The notes under the pieces were generated by a model. It was not told the DNA's origin, did no database searches, and saw only the letters and a program-made list of their open reading frames with translations. DNA of 64,000 nt from an uncultured Clostridia bacterium (GTDB lineage: Bacteria > Bacillota > Clostridia > TANB77 > CAG-508), in NCBI GenBank assembly GCA_934177725.1, contig CAKPPO010000006.1:1-64000 (forward strand). The letters run 5' to 3'. The position numbers and the translations under genes were made by a program. Position 1 is the first letter of the stretch; every line of letters starts with the position of its first letter. Of the stretch, positions 1 to 9,553 are shown in pieces.

Positions 1-1048
1 GTCTTAATGTTAATATTTTAGGTTCTCCATTTACTAATGCAAGCATTATAATTCCAAATGTTGTTTGCATTTGTGTAAATTTATATAATAGATTTAAAAC
101 AACTTGAGCATTTGCATCTCTTTTTAATTCTATTACAACTCTTACTTTGTGTTCTCTATCAGATTCATCTCTTAATTCTGAAATACCTTCAATTCTTTTT
201 TCTCTAACTAAACCTGCTATAGTTTCAATTAATTTAGCTTTATTTACTTGATATGGTAAAGAATGTACAACTATTCTTTGTTTATTACCACTCATTTCTT
301 CTATTTCTGCTTCTGCTCTTAATGTTATTTTTCCTCTACCTGTTGTATATGCTTCTTTTATTCCTTCTCTACCTAAAATAATTCCTTCTGTAGGGAAATC
401 TGGTCCTTTAATAATGCTCATTAATTCTTCATCTGAAACATTATCTTCTTCTATTATTTTAATAATTCCATTTATTATTTCTGTTAAATTGTGTGGTGGT
501 ATATTTGTTGCCATACCTACGGCTATACCTGAAGATCCATTTACTAATAAAGCTGGTATTTTTGCTGGTAAAACAACTGGCTCTTGTAACCTGTCATCAA
601 AGTTTGGCATAAAATTAACTGTATTTTTTTCTATATCTGTAAGCATTGTTTCAGCTATTTTTGACATTCTTGCTTCTGTGTAACGATAAGCAGCAGCACC
701 ATCACCATCTATAGAACCAAAGTTTCCATGTCCATCAATAAGTGGATATCTTAATGAAAAGTCTTGTGCCATTCTTACCATTGCATCATAAACTGAACTA
801 TCTCCATGTGGATGATATCTACCTAAAACGTCTCCAACTGTCGTTGCAGATTTTCTGTATGGTTTGTCTGAAGTTAAACCATCTTGATACATTGTATATA
901 AAATTCTTCTGTGTACAGGTTTTAAACCATCTCTAACATCTGGAAGTGCACGTGATACAATAACACTCATAGCATAATCTATATATGCTGTTCTCATTTC
1001 TTGTTCAATGTCTCTATCTATAATCTTTCCGTCTCTATCTTCTTCCAT
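1..1048 (-). CDS. gyrA: DNA gyrase subunit A (5' part, cut by window edge)
   Basis: GyrA is the breakage-reunion subunit of DNA gyrase, which introduces negative supercoils. The visible part is the N-terminal winged-helix/tower region, about 349 residues. It starts [19 protein letters not shown], followed by [20 protein letters not shown]. The quinolone-resistance region reads [17 protein letters not shown], so the Ser83 and Asp87 equivalents are the wild-type (sensitive) residues. The catalytic tyrosine lies in RYTEARM. The ATG at 1048 is preceded by an AGAGGT ribosome binding site. The gene runs off the left edge. Unusually for Firmicutes, gyrB is not adjacent but more than 10 kb away, on the same strand. 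Confidence 0.97.
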   Translation of the reverse strand, partial: MEEDRDGKIIDRDIEQEMRTAYIDYAMSVIVSRALPDVRDGLKPVHRRILYTMYQDGLTSDKPYRKSATTVGDVLGRYHPHGDSSVYDAMVRMAQDFSLRYPLIDGHGNFGSIDGDGAAAYRYTEARMSKIAETMLTDIEKNTVNFMPNFDDRLQEPVVLPAKIPALLVNGSSGIAVGMATNIPPHNLTEIINGIIKIIEEDNVSDEELMSIIKGPDFPTEGIILGREGIKEAYTTGRGKITLRAEAEIEEMSGNKQRIVVHSLPYQVNKAKLIETIAGLVREKRIEGISELRDESDREHKVRVVIELKRDANAQVVLNLLYKFTQMQTTFGIIMLALVNGEPKILTLR

Positions 1049-1122
1049 TTTTCTACCTCTTTCTTTATATTTAACTTACATATGTATTATACTTTAAAGA
1101 AAAAAAATATGCAAGAAAAAAA

Positions 1123-1164
1123 GCTAAAAAACTTAGGGAAATTTAAGTTTTTTAGCACTTTTTT
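1123..1164 (-). terminator. Intrinsic terminator after the DUF2442 gene
   Basis: A 13-bp perfect stem (1123-1135 with 1144-1156) is followed on the minus strand by a T-run. It ends transcription of the DUF4160-DUF2442 unit before gyrA. Confidence 0.8.
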
Positions 1165-1198
1165 ATAACATTTTTTTACTTGATTTTTTATCAAAAAA

Positions 1199-1447
1199 TT
1201 ACTTTACATCTTTTCCATTTTTCCATAATTCTTCACAAGATAAATCAATATTTTCATTCCAACTTACACCATATCCACCTACATCAACTTTAACTTTTTT
1301 AAATAATTCTTCATCTTCTAATTTTTTGAATATAATCCATTTATTTAATATTGTTTTAATGTCATATTCCTTTTTTACTTTATTATCAAAATCTACTTCT
1401 ATAATCATATTATCTTTAGGATAAACATTTTTTATCTTATGAAACAT
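1199..1447 (-). CDS. DUF2442 domain protein
   Basis: An 82-residue protein with the look of DUF2442: an N-terminal beta-rich half (KIKNVYPKDNMIIEVDF) and the tail GGYGVSWNENIDLSCEELW, which matches the usual 'G..i.W....dls...L' ending. It lies 13 bases downstream of a DUF4160 gene, the partner with which DUF2442 genes are commonly found. No biochemical function is firmly established. A toxin-antitoxin-like pairing is possible but not shown by the sequence. A terminator follows directly. The ATG has an AGGAGAAAA ribosome site. Confidence 0.8.
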   Translation of the reverse strand: MFHKIKNVYPKDNMIIEVDFDNKVKKEYDIKTILNKWIIFKKLEDEELFKKVKVDVGGYGVSWNENIDLSCEELWKNGKDVK

Positions 1448-1460
1448 ATTTTTCTCCTCC

Positions 1461-1715
1461 TTACAATAATGGTTTTATTTTTTTAAATTCCTGCGTATTC
1501 CATATTTGTAATAATTCTTTCTTATTTATTTTTACCCATTCTCTTACTATTTTTAAAGCTTTTGTTGGTAAGTTTCCTTCTATTTCTTCAAAATTATTTA
1601 TATTTATTGCTGAAACATATTCACCATAAAAAGCATGTATATGTGGTGGAATGTGTTCATTTTGTATAAAATACATTTTTATTGTAATTCCATAAAATTT
1701 TGATATTATTGGCAT
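1461..1715 (-). CDS. DUF4160 domain protein
   Basis: An 84-residue protein with the DUF4160 signature near its N-terminus: MPIISKFYGI, then IQNEHIPPHIHAFYGEY, where the HxPPHxHA core is diagnostic. The C-terminal half (ALKIVREWVKINKKELLQIW) is helical. It is the first gene of a two-gene unit with the DUF2442 gene. The His-rich loop suggests metal or nucleic-acid contact, but the function is unknown. Small gene pairs of this kind often behave as mobile cargo, consistent with the accessory character of the gyrA-gyrB interval. Confidence 0.82.
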   Translation of the reverse strand: MPIISKFYGITIKMYFIQNEHIPPHIHAFYGEYVSAININNFEEIEGNLPTKALKIVREWVKINKKELLQIWNTQEFKKIKPLL

Positions 1716-1755
1716 CTTTTATTCTCCTTTATTCTATCATTATTAGTTAAATTTT

Positions 1756-2481
1756 TCAAGCTAATAAATTTACTAATTCTAGTTCTTCCTTACTTAAATT
1801 AAAGTCTTGTCCATTATTTTTAATTAATGTATGTAAATTTTCTATTGTTCTTGCTTGTTTAAGGGTATTTTCCATAGGTATTAATATTTTTAATTTTTCT
1901 CTAATTTTTTCATATTCTCTTTGCATACCTATAAAATCTTTATTATTAAAATATTGTTTCCAATTATTTTCATATTTTTGTAATTTTTCTGCTGCATCTA
2001 ATTGGTTTGTAAACTCTTCTTCTATTTTATTTGTTATGCTATTTAATATTATATTTTTTCCCTTTCTTATTGTATTAGTTATATTATAAGGTAATTTTCC
2101 TGTTTTATTTACTCTATTTAATACACTATCTACTATTCCAGAAACACTATCTATAATTCCACCATTTTTTATTGCTGTTTGCACTTGTGAAATATTTTCA
2201 AAATTACCTGTTACTATTCCAATTGCACTTTTGCCAAAGTCAATAGCAGAAGATACAACTTTTTTTATTCCATTTGAAAACCCTTCTTGCATTAATGTGT
2301 TTTTTATGTCTATGACTTGTTGTTCTATGTAATCTGGAAGAAGTGCTCTTAATCCTATATCTAACCCAAAATTTATAGTTCTTCCTAATGTTGTTTCTAT
2401 AAATTTTGTTTGATCTTCTGTTTTAATAATTTCATTTTCTTTATTTAAATTATTTTCTAAATTATTTGTTAATAAATTCAT
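1756..2481 (-). CDS. Unrecognised 241-residue protein
   Basis: I do not recognise this protein. It is Asn/Lys/Ile-rich with a charged N-terminus. A central stretch rich in small and aliphatic residues (SSAIDFGKSAIGIVTGNF, then GGIIDSVSGIVDSVLNRV) could be amphipathic helices. The C-terminal half is strongly charged and probably helical or coiled coil (about residues 160-215). There is no signal peptide or clear membrane segment. The ribosome site is AAAAGGAG before the ATG. It lies downstream of the TadZ-like and VirB4-like genes on the same strand, across a 245-base, almost purely A/T gap, so it may be the last gene of that unit. This is inference only. Confidence 0.65.
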   Translation of the reverse strand: MNLLTNNLENNLNKENEIIKTEDQTKFIETTLGRTINFGLDIGLRALLPDYIEQQVIDIKNTLMQEGFSNGIKKVVSSAIDFGKSAIGIVTGNFENISQVQTAIKNGGIIDSVSGIVDSVLNRVNKTGKLPYNITNTIRKGKNIILNSITNKIEEEFTNQLDAAEKLQKYENNWKQYFNNKDFIGMQREYEKIREKLKILIPMENTLKQARTIENLHTLIKNNGQDFNLSKEELELVNLLA

Positions 2482-2726
2482 ATTTTTTCTCCTTTTTTGA
2501 ATAAAATTTTTTAGAATAAATTTTTAACTATTTTTGTTTAAATTTAAATTGTCTTATTTCTTGAATCAAATATTTATATTTTTACATATTAATTTTCTAA
2601 ATATTTTTTCTTTTGTTTATCTTTGAATAAATTATATTGATTTTTAAATTATTTATATATTTTCTTTTGTATAATTATGAATTAAATTTCTTTGAATTAA
2701 TTTTCAATTTAATTATTTATTAAAAT

Positions 2727-4106
2727 TTATTTTTGAACTAAATCATTTTTTTGAATTAAATTATATTTAATTTTATTAATAATATTTTCTAAAATTAATT
2801 TTCTTTTTCTATTATTTAATTTAATTATTTTATCTGTTATTTTTTCATATTCTTTTTTTATATTATTTTGAAAAATATTTTGTTTATAATTCTTATTAAT
2901 TAAAATATTATATTTTTTATTCATTTTTATTTTTCCTAATATTTTATATTTTGAAAAAATATTATTAATAATTAAATCATCCACTGAATTTTCATTATAT
3001 TTATTAATTATTAAATTAAATTTTTCTTTTGCTATGTTCCATTCTTCTGTATAAATATTTAATAAATTATTTGCTTTTTTTATTTCTAATAAATTTGCTT
3101 CTAATAAAAATAAAATATTATTACTATTTTTTAGAATATTTTTTGTATAATCAAAAAAACATTCTGAAGAAGTGTCGATTATGATTGTATCGTAATATTC
3201 TTTTAATTCTTCTAATATAAATTTTATTTTTTCATTACTTATTTTATATTTGCTATCAAATAATAAATTAATTCCAGATATTAAATCTACTTTTTTATTT
3301 ATTTTTATTATTAATTCTTTTATTTTTATTTTATTTTGAATTAAATTATTTTTTTGTAATTTTTCTTTTATTTTTTGAGGGTATTTATTTACACCTAGAA
3401 TTGTGTGTAAACTATTATTAAGAATATCAAAATCTATAATTAATATTTTGTTTTGCTTTTCTTTTAAAATTTTGGTCAAATTCAAAGTTACTATACTTTT
3501 ACCTACTCCACCTGTTCCTACAATACTAATTATTTTTTTATTATTTATTTCTATATTACTTTTTTTATTTTTTATTATTTTAATTTTATTGTTGTTTTTC
3601 ATCTTATTCTTTTTTATTTTATTAAATTTTTCATTTTTTATAGAATTATTTTCTTCGTCTATTTCATAATAAATATTATTTTTTATTAATATTTCTTTTA
3701 ATTTATTTAATTCTTTTTTTATTTCTTCATTATCTTTTTCTATTTTTTTATTTTCATTTTTTATAAAAGAAATAATTTCATTTATTTCTACTTCATTATT
3801 ATAATAAATTTTTAATATTCCTTTTTTATATAAAATATTTTCTAATTCTTCTTTTTTACTTTCTAAAATAATTATTATTTTAATTTTGATATTTTTTTCT
3901 TTTATTTTTTCTATTAATTTCTCTATATTATTTTCTCCTGGTAATATTTCACTTAATATTAAATAATCTATTTCATTTTTTTCTTCCATTATTTCAAAAA
4001 TGCCTTCTTGATATTGTATATCTTTTGTTAAAATTTCAAAATCTTTTTCTTCTTTCAAATTTTCATTTAATATTGGATTAGCTAAAGCTGTAATTATTTT
4101 TTTCAT
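2727..4106 (-). CDS. TadZ/CpaE-like ATPase (receiver-like domain plus MinD/ParA ATPase)
   Basis: A 459-residue protein with two parts. Residues 1-120 resemble a degenerate response-regulator receiver fold (IDYLILSEILPGENN, IKIIIILESKKEE, KGILKIYYNNE). After a lysine-rich linker, the MinD/ParA ATPase begins near residue 190 with a deviant Walker A (SIVGTGGVGKSIVTLNL) and continues with ILIIDFDILNNSLHTILG and DTIIIDTSSECF. This order is that of CpaE/TadZ localisation ATPases. It lies directly downstream of a VirB4-like gene, so it may position a membrane-associated secretion or conjugation ATPase. Base composition is extreme even for this genome, with runs of Ile, Lys and Asn. No other tad genes are in the window. 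Confidence 0.75.
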   Translation of the reverse strand: MKKIITALANPILNENLKEEKDFEILTKDIQYQEGIFEIMEEKNEIDYLILSEILPGENNIEKLIEKIKEKNIKIKIIIILESKKEELENILYKKGILKIYYNNEVEINEIISFIKNENKKIEKDNEEIKKELNKLKEILIKNNIYYEIDEENNSIKNEKFNKIKKNKMKNNNKIKIIKNKKSNIEINNKKIISIVGTGGVGKSIVTLNLTKILKEKQNKILIIDFDILNNSLHTILGVNKYPQKIKEKLQKNNLIQNKIKIKELIIKINKKVDLISGINLLFDSKYKISNEKIKFILEELKEYYDTIIIDTSSECFFDYTKNILKNSNNILFLLEANLLEIKKANNLLNIYTEEWNIAKEKFNLIINKYNENSVDDLIINNIFSKYKILGKIKMNKKYNILINKNYKQNIFQNNIKKEYEKITDKIIKLNNRKRKLILENIINKIKYNLIQKNDLVQK

Positions 4107-4228
4107 ATTTTCCTCTCTTTCTTTTTTATTTCCTTTTTATTTAATATTTTATTTTCTAATTTTCTATTTTCAATTTTTTTATTTTAATATTTTATTTTTA
4201 ATTTTTTTGTTTTATTTTTTATAATTTT

Positions 4229-6037
4229 TTATTCAATTAAATTCTTTTCTTCATCTGAACATTCTATTTTTGTTAAAATATGATTTTCGCCCACAAACAT
4301 TAAACACTCTCCTCTTTTTAATGATCTTATTTCTATTTTTTCTTTTTCTGATAAATTTGTGTAATTACCTAATATTTTAATATTGTCTTCTTCTAGTGAA
4401 AAAAATGTTTTTATTTCTGAATTATTTAATATACTTTTTCCATATGCTCCATTTTCTAAACTAAATAAATCTGATACATCTTGTGTTATTGCTACTCCAC
4501 TACCACCATATTTACGAATTGTTTTAAATATTTTATAAATAAAACTTGCTACTTCTTTATTTGATGTAACACCAATTAATCTCCATATTTCATCTAAATA
4601 AATTGCCTTTTTTATTTTTCTGTCTTTTTTTATTTTGTCCCAAAATAATTCAGTAAATAAATACATTCCATATTTTAAATTTTCTTCACCTAATTCATAA
4701 ATATCTGCCACAATTAATTTATTATTTAATTCTACATTTGTATAATTATTAAAAAAATTTAATGAGCCTTTTATAAAAGGAGTTAATTTAATTTTAAATT
4801 TTTGTGTATTTATATCTTTTTCTAATATATTATAAAAATCTTCTAATATTGGCATTTCGTTTAATTCTTTAAAAACTGGTTTTATATTTATTTTATTATT
4901 TTCTTTTTTATATAAAGAATTATCATCAAATGTAATTCCTTTTTCGTTATACATCTCTATTAATTTCTCTTCTATTATTGCTTTTTCCTCTTCATTTAAA
5001 TTTCCAAAAATTAAATTAAAAAATCCTATTAATTTACTTATCTTTGTTGCTAAATAGCCTCCCTCTCCTTCTTCTAAACTTTCTTGTCTAATGTCGAAAA
5101 TATTTATATATGTATTTGAATTTGGTCCGATTTTTAATAATGTTCCATCTAAATTTTCACATAATTTTGTGTATTCCCTTTCCGGGTCTATAATATATTG
5201 TTCAATTCCTAATATTCTAAATCGTAATGCTAATAATTTGATATAAAAAGATTTTCCTGCTCCACTACTTCCAAAAATACACATATTAGCATTTTTATAT
5301 TTATTTGTATTATATCTATCTATAAAAATTAAAGAATTATTATAAATATTTGTACCTATAAAAATACCATGTTCATCAAAAATTGATGATGAAATAAATG
5401 GGTATGTGCAAACTAAGCTTGAAGTTAATACATTTCTTTTTGCAATATTTTTTATTTCTTTTTCATTTTCCATTATAGGAAGACATGCTTTAAAAGTTTG
5501 CTCTTGCCTAAAATATGCTCTTCTTGATTGCATACCTTTTGCACTTAAAATGCCTTCTATTTTATTTAATAAATATTCTAATTCTTTTTTATCTTTAGAA
5601 TAAATATTTAAATAAATATATAAAAAATAAATATCTTCGTTGTTAACTTGTATTTCTTTTCTAATATATTTTGCATCTTTATATGTAAATGCTGCTATTT
5701 CTATGTCTTCTCTATTTTCATTTTTGTTTTTCAAATCTGCTCCCACATTTCCAATATGATATGTTAAATCTTTTACTATTTTGTATGGATTTTGTTTTTC
5801 GTAGAAAATAGAAATATTCATATTAATATTTGAATCTAATATTGTTTTTAATAATAAGTCATTTTGTTCATGATAATAATTTGTAATAATTAAATTAGAA
5901 TAAAATAAATTATCTATTTCTATATATTTTGGATTAGATAAATTTATATAACTTGGACTTAAAAAATCTTTTTGAGTAAAAATTCCTTCTATTTTTTCTT
6001 TTATTTCTTTCAATATATTTTTTATATTATTTTCCAT
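4229..6037 (-). CDS. VirB4/TraE-like type IV secretion ATPase
   Basis: A 602-residue protein with the VirB4 layout. The N-terminal part includes SRRAYFRQEQTFKACLP, typical of the region before the motor. The Walker A is FGSSGAGKSFYIKLLALR, followed by EQYIIDPEREYTKL. The Walker B is KKAIYLDEIWRLIG, and the downstream motif is RKYGGSGVAITQDVSD. The family powers assembly and substrate transport in conjugative type IV systems. The protein is shorter than usual because the first domain appears to be encoded by the gene 15 bases upstream (6053-6619). No coupling protein, VirB6/VirB8, relaxase or integrase is seen nearby. It is either a relic or a dedicated orphan ATPase. Confidence 0.85.
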   Translation of the reverse strand: MENNIKNILKEIKEKIEGIFTQKDFLSPSYINLSNPKYIEIDNLFYSNLIITNYYHEQNDLLLKTILDSNINMNISIFYEKQNPYKIVKDLTYHIGNVGADLKNKNENREDIEIAAFTYKDAKYIRKEIQVNNEDIYFLYIYLNIYSKDKKELEYLLNKIEGILSAKGMQSRRAYFRQEQTFKACLPIMENEKEIKNIAKRNVLTSSLVCTYPFISSSIFDEHGIFIGTNIYNNSLIFIDRYNTNKYKNANMCIFGSSGAGKSFYIKLLALRFRILGIEQYIIDPEREYTKLCENLDGTLLKIGPNSNTYINIFDIRQESLEEGEGGYLATKISKLIGFFNLIFGNLNEEEKAIIEEKLIEMYNEKGITFDDNSLYKKENNKINIKPVFKELNEMPILEDFYNILEKDINTQKFKIKLTPFIKGSLNFFNNYTNVELNNKLIVADIYELGEENLKYGMYLFTELFWDKIKKDRKIKKAIYLDEIWRLIGVTSNKEVASFIYKIFKTIRKYGGSGVAITQDVSDLFSLENGAYGKSILNNSEIKTFFSLEEDNIKILGNYTNLSEKEKIEIRSLKRGECLMFVGENHILTKIECSDEEKNLIE

Positions 6038-6052
6038 AACTCACCTACCTTA

Positions 6053-6619
6053 TTATAAATTTTCTAATAATAATAGTCTTTTATTTATAAAGGATTGTAT
6101 TAATTTTTTTACATTTTCTTTTTTATTTATATCTTTTACAATATTTCCGCAACGAGCTAAACATTCTTTTATTTTAAAATAGTTTTCGTTTAATTCTTCT
6201 ACAATATTTTCTTCTATTTTTTCATCTTTAATATTATTTTTAATAATTATATAAAAATTTTTATTTGATGATTTTTTGTTTTTATTTAATTCTTTTATAT
6301 AATTAATATAATTTTCTGATATTTTTTTAATATTTTCTCTTTCTTTATTTTTTTGGAAATTAATATCTGAAATAATTTTTTCTAGATTTTCTTTATTACT
6401 TTGAATTAAAATTTGAAAATTAAAATTACATGTTTTTAAAAATATTTTATAAGAATTTAAAATTGCCTCTTTTTCTAGTTCCGACTTTAGATTAAAATTA
6501 ATTGGAATTATTTCTAATATTTTAATATATGAAGTATTTTTTAATTTAATAATTCCGTTTTCTAATATAGATTCAAATGGTAGCCATGCTTGTACAGATT
6601 GAATTTGTTTATTTTTCAT
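6053..6619 (-). CDS. Detached N-terminal domain of a VirB4/TraC-type ATPase
   Basis: A 188-residue protein starting MKNKQIQSVQAWLPFESI. It continues with segments such as GIIKLKNTSYIKILEIIPINFN and ILNSYKIFLKTCNFNFQILIQS, which resemble the N-terminal TraC/VirB4 domain seen in Gram-positive conjugation ATPases. It carries no Walker motif. The stop codon is followed after 15 bases by the gene for the ATPase body, so together they look like one VirB4 protein split in two. Whether the split is functional or an old frame break cannot be told: both halves have their own start, and no single-base correction is obvious. Confidence 0.65.
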   Translation of the reverse strand: MKNKQIQSVQAWLPFESILENGIIKLKNTSYIKILEIIPINFNLKSELEKEAILNSYKIFLKTCNFNFQILIQSNKENLEKIISDINFQKNKERENIKKISENYINYIKELNKNKKSSNKNFYIIIKNNIKDEKIEENIVEELNENYFKIKECLARCGNIVKDINKKENVKKLIQSFINKRLLLLENL

Positions 6620-6706
6620 TTTTACACCTCTTTTCTTTCCATTTCTAGTTTACATATTTTTCCATTGTTTGTCAAGAAAAATCGTAAGACAAATTTCGAC
6701 AAATGC

Positions 6707-7636
6707 CTATATATTGCTACATTCATCTATTGACTTTAATAAAATTTCTTCTACTTCTTCATATATTTTATCAGCATTTTCTAAAGGGAGTGGTCGTCCT
6801 TCTTCACCTTTTCCTATTTCAATTGTATAACCCGGTTTTTTAAAATTTTCTATAAACCAATCTTTATAACCTGCAAATGAAGAATAATAATCTGGCTTTG
6901 TTAATAAATATCCACTTACTTTTTCTAATTTTTTTCCTATTTCATATGCATTATCTATTTTATAATTTAAATAATTCCAATATATTTCTTGTCCTTGAGA
7001 ATGAAGAGAAATAGTCATATTAAAATTAAACAATTTTGTGAAATTAACCATATTTTTTGTTTCTATTTCTGAAAGAGGATTTGGTCCCGGATAATCTCTT
7101 GGTCCTGGCATAGTTATTCCTTTTTTTGCTTTATTTTTTACTGCATTTTGCCAACCTGCAGGATAATTTAAATTTAAATCTACTCCTCTTATATTTGCTT
7201 TCCAGTTTTCTATTTGGTTTATATGTTTTTCCCATATTTCTTTATATAAGTTTTCATTTAATATTTTTTTATTTTTTAAACATAAATTAACTCCATCTGG
7301 ATTTACCATTGGAACAAAAAATACACTTACTTTATTCCATAATTCATTTATTTCGTATCCCTTATAATTTTCTTTATTTTTATATAATTGTAAATATTTT
7401 TCTATAAATAACATTGTTTGCAAACTTGTCATCCATTCATTTGCATGATGTGAAGCATTTATAAATAATTTTTTATTTCCTTCACCTAATTTAATATAAA
7501 TTATTTTTTCCCCTAATGTACTTTTTCCAATATTATTTATTTTAAAAAATGGATATTCGTAATTTAAAAATAACATATCATTTTTTAAAATATCATAATT
7601 ATATTCTTTATTTATTTTTATTATTTTATTTTTCAA
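6707..7636 (-). CDS. M14-family zinc carboxypeptidase (cell-wall gamma-D-Glu-diamino acid type)
   Basis: A 309-residue M14 metallopeptidase without a recognisable signal peptide. Zinc ligands are in NASHHANEWMTS (the HxxE motif) and in SLHSQGQ. The substrate-carboxylate Arg/Asn region is RGVDLNLNYPAGW. The catalytic glutamate is in GYTIEIGKGEEGRPL. The sequence most resembles endopeptidase I-type enzymes that cut gamma-D-glutamyl-diaminopimelate bonds in muropeptides, which suggests peptidoglycan recycling or spore cell-wall turnover. It is the first gene of the run that continues into the VirB4-like genes (87-base gap), so co-expression with them is possible. The ATG at 7636 has a nearby AAGGAGAAT ribosome site. 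Confidence 0.88.
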   Translation of the reverse strand: MKNKIIKINKEYNYDILKNDMLFLNYEYPFFKINNIGKSTLGEKIIYIKLGEGNKKLFINASHHANEWMTSLQTMLFIEKYLQLYKNKENYKGYEINELWNKVSVFFVPMVNPDGVNLCLKNKKILNENLYKEIWEKHINQIENWKANIRGVDLNLNYPAGWQNAVKNKAKKGITMPGPRDYPGPNPLSEIETKNMVNFTKLFNFNMTISLHSQGQEIYWNYLNYKIDNAYEIGKKLEKVSGYLLTKPDYYSSFAGYKDWFIENFKKPGYTIEIGKGEEGRPLPLENADKIYEEVEEILLKSIDECSNI

Positions 7637-7795
7637 AAATATTCTCCTTTTTATTTTAATTATTTTTTATATTTTTATTATAAAAAATAATTATTTATTA
7701 CTTTTTAATTAAAATATTTATAATTTATACCTTCGGTACAAAAATACAAAAAAATTTTTTAAATTTTTGAATAAAAAAAATAAAAAAGAACATAA

Positions 7796-8262
7796 TATTA
7801 TCATAAGGTTAATATTAGCCTAGCAAAGAGTAATATTAGGTTTTTATAAAAGGCTTTTTGTTATTCGAACAAAGATGTATTATAGTTTAAGTAAAACTTA
7901 GATTATAATATGTCGGAGTTGAAGAGTATATTATTTGTTTGTAAGCTATATTTTTTACATTATATTTTTATTTTATTATATTTTGTATTTTATATATGGT
8001 TAAATAATAGGTAATATATTGGAGTTAAAATTATATTTATATATTATTGTGGTCATTATTAGTCCTATTTTAGGATGAATATGGTTATTATGTGTGTATT
8101 TATAGTCGAACGAATGATTATTATTTTTGGTTTATTGCTTATTTATATAGTAATATATATTAGGTGAAAAAATTAGGAATAATAGTTTTAGTTGAAAGTT
8201 AATATTAGCTTTATGCGATAATAGCACGTAATAGTATTAATCTATTACGTGCTATTAATTAT
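7796..8262 (+). ncRNA. Candidate structured non-coding RNA in an 870-base gene-free stretch
   Basis: Nothing protein-coding is convincing between 7637 and 8510. The stretch contains several consecutive potential helices in plus orientation: UUUGUU/AACAAA around 7857-7873, an imperfect 12-bp hairpin at about 7878-7909, a UCCU/AGGA hairpin at about 8062-8075, and repeated TAATATTAG motifs near 7811, 7832 and 8201. It closes with a perfect 15-bp stem (8220-8234 with 8242-8256) that looks terminator-like. Stretches with G residues stand out from the surrounding A/T. I could not match it to RNase P RNA, tmRNA or any other RNA family I know, so this is only a candidate. Confidence 0.3.
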
Positions 8263-8268
8263 TTATTT
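8220..8268. terminator. Strong 15-bp hairpin, probable terminator
   Basis: A perfect inverted repeat (8220-8234 and 8242-8256, 7-base loop) contains the GCACGTAATAG core and is followed by an interrupted T-rich stretch. It could end a transcript from the upstream non-coding region. Confidence 0.5.
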
Positions 8269-8510
8269 CTCTATTTGATTATAAAATTAAATAATTTCTT
8301 TTATTTATCTATTTTATTTGTTCTAATAAAATGGCCTTCTTGTATTGCTGAAAAAGTTGCAATTACACATATTATTATTTCTATAATTTCTACTTTTGAA
8401 AATTGCATAAATAATGGATATATAAATAAAGCAAAACCCGTTATCTTATTTCCTAATGTATGTAATAATATTAATTTTTTATAATATATATATCCACATA
8501 TAATATTAAC

Positions 8511-9530
8511 TTACTCTTTACTATTTTGTTTCAATCCCCATTCTAGTCTATTATCAAATTTATATTTTGTTTTATTTGGATTACCTTCACATATTTCATT
8601 ATATAAACTATTCAAATCATATACAGCAGACCAAATAGTATCGAAATTTAACTTCTTTTCAAATTGACATACAAACCCATATTTACCAGAAATAATATTT
8701 TTACTTTCTTCAAAATCAATATTTGAATTATTTTTCAAATAACTATCTACTGTATTATATCTATCATTTGTATAATACCAATTATTTTCTTTGTTATTAT
8801 ATTTAATCATATTATCTGAAATAAAATGATTTGTTGCTATTACATATTTTTCATCATACCTAATACTTATTTCTTCACTTGTACATTCTACTACTGCTAT
8901 TTTACCATTTTTATCTGCTATAACTATATTATGTGATGAAGATATAGGTAAAGATTTAATTAATTCTATAGCTTCTTCTGTTGTCTTACATTCTTCTAAC
9001 ATCTTTCTTACTATAAATCCACCGTTAATTCCTGGTTTAATTTTCTTTGACAAAAGAAATGTTAGTGCAACACATAGACCATATTCATTTATACCATCTT
9101 CTAAAGAAATCATTGCTGTTGAATGTGCTAAAAAAGTATTTTTATTTTCTACTCTATACAAAACACTTTCACTTGTTTTTTTATATTCTGGAAACATATC
9201 CATATTTCTTGCAAAATATACTTTATCTTTATTTTTTACTGCAAATACAGTACATCCATGTTCTTCTTCATTACAATAGATATTGAATAACCAATAAGCT
9301 AAGTCTTCATATTTTTGATGTAATCCATCTGCTAATCCCCTTACTTCTTTCATTATCTCTTTCATGTGTTTTTCATATATTGGCAGGCACTTTTCTCCAA
9401 ATAATTTTTGTTTTTCTGTTAAATTAATTACTGAAGATAAATCTTCTCCCTTTTTATATAATAAATCACCATAATGTTTCCCCATTTCATAATGATTTCC
9501 TTTTATTCTTGGATGATACATATATTTCAT
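8511..9530 (-). CDS. C45-family autoproteolytic acyltransferase/hydrolase
   Basis: A 339-residue protein of the acyl-CoA:6-aminopenicillanate acyltransferase-like (C45) Ntn-hydrolase family. The expected self-cleavage site is G92|C93 in EEEHGCTVFAV, with Cys93 as nucleophile. The motif FARNMDMFPEY follows, then SLEDGINEYGLCVALTFL and SSHNIVIADKNGKIAVVEC, which are typical of the family. The N-terminus (GNHYEMGKHYGDLLYKKG) also matches the C45 start. These enzymes move or hydrolyse acyl groups on amide bonds. It is the last gene of a merR-btrH-C45 operon (23 bases behind the btrH-like gene), so it probably acts in the same small-molecule acylation or detoxification pathway. Confidence 0.88.
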   Translation of the reverse strand: MKYMYHPRIKGNHYEMGKHYGDLLYKKGEDLSSVINLTEKQKLFGEKCLPIYEKHMKEIMKEVRGLADGLHQKYEDLAYWLFNIYCNEEEHGCTVFAVKNKDKVYFARNMDMFPEYKKTSESVLYRVENKNTFLAHSTAMISLEDGINEYGLCVALTFLLSKKIKPGINGGFIVRKMLEECKTTEEAIELIKSLPISSSHNIVIADKNGKIAVVECTSEEISIRYDEKYVIATNHFISDNMIKYNNKENNWYYTNDRYNTVDSYLKNNSNIDFEESKNIISGKYGFVCQFEKKLNFDTIWSAVYDLNSLYNEICEGNPNKTKYKFDNRLEWGLKQNSKE

Positions 9531-9553
9531 CTTCCCTTCAAATTATATTTTTT

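Noticed and set aside
4229..6619. Joining the VirB4 halves through a single frameshift
   Set aside because: The second gene has its own start and a 15-base gap after the first stop; no single-base correction joins them, and no CGG codon is found at the junction.
8275..8484. 69-residue ORF in the noncoding stretch
   Set aside because: No ribosome site, begins inside the terminator-like region, no recognisable pattern.
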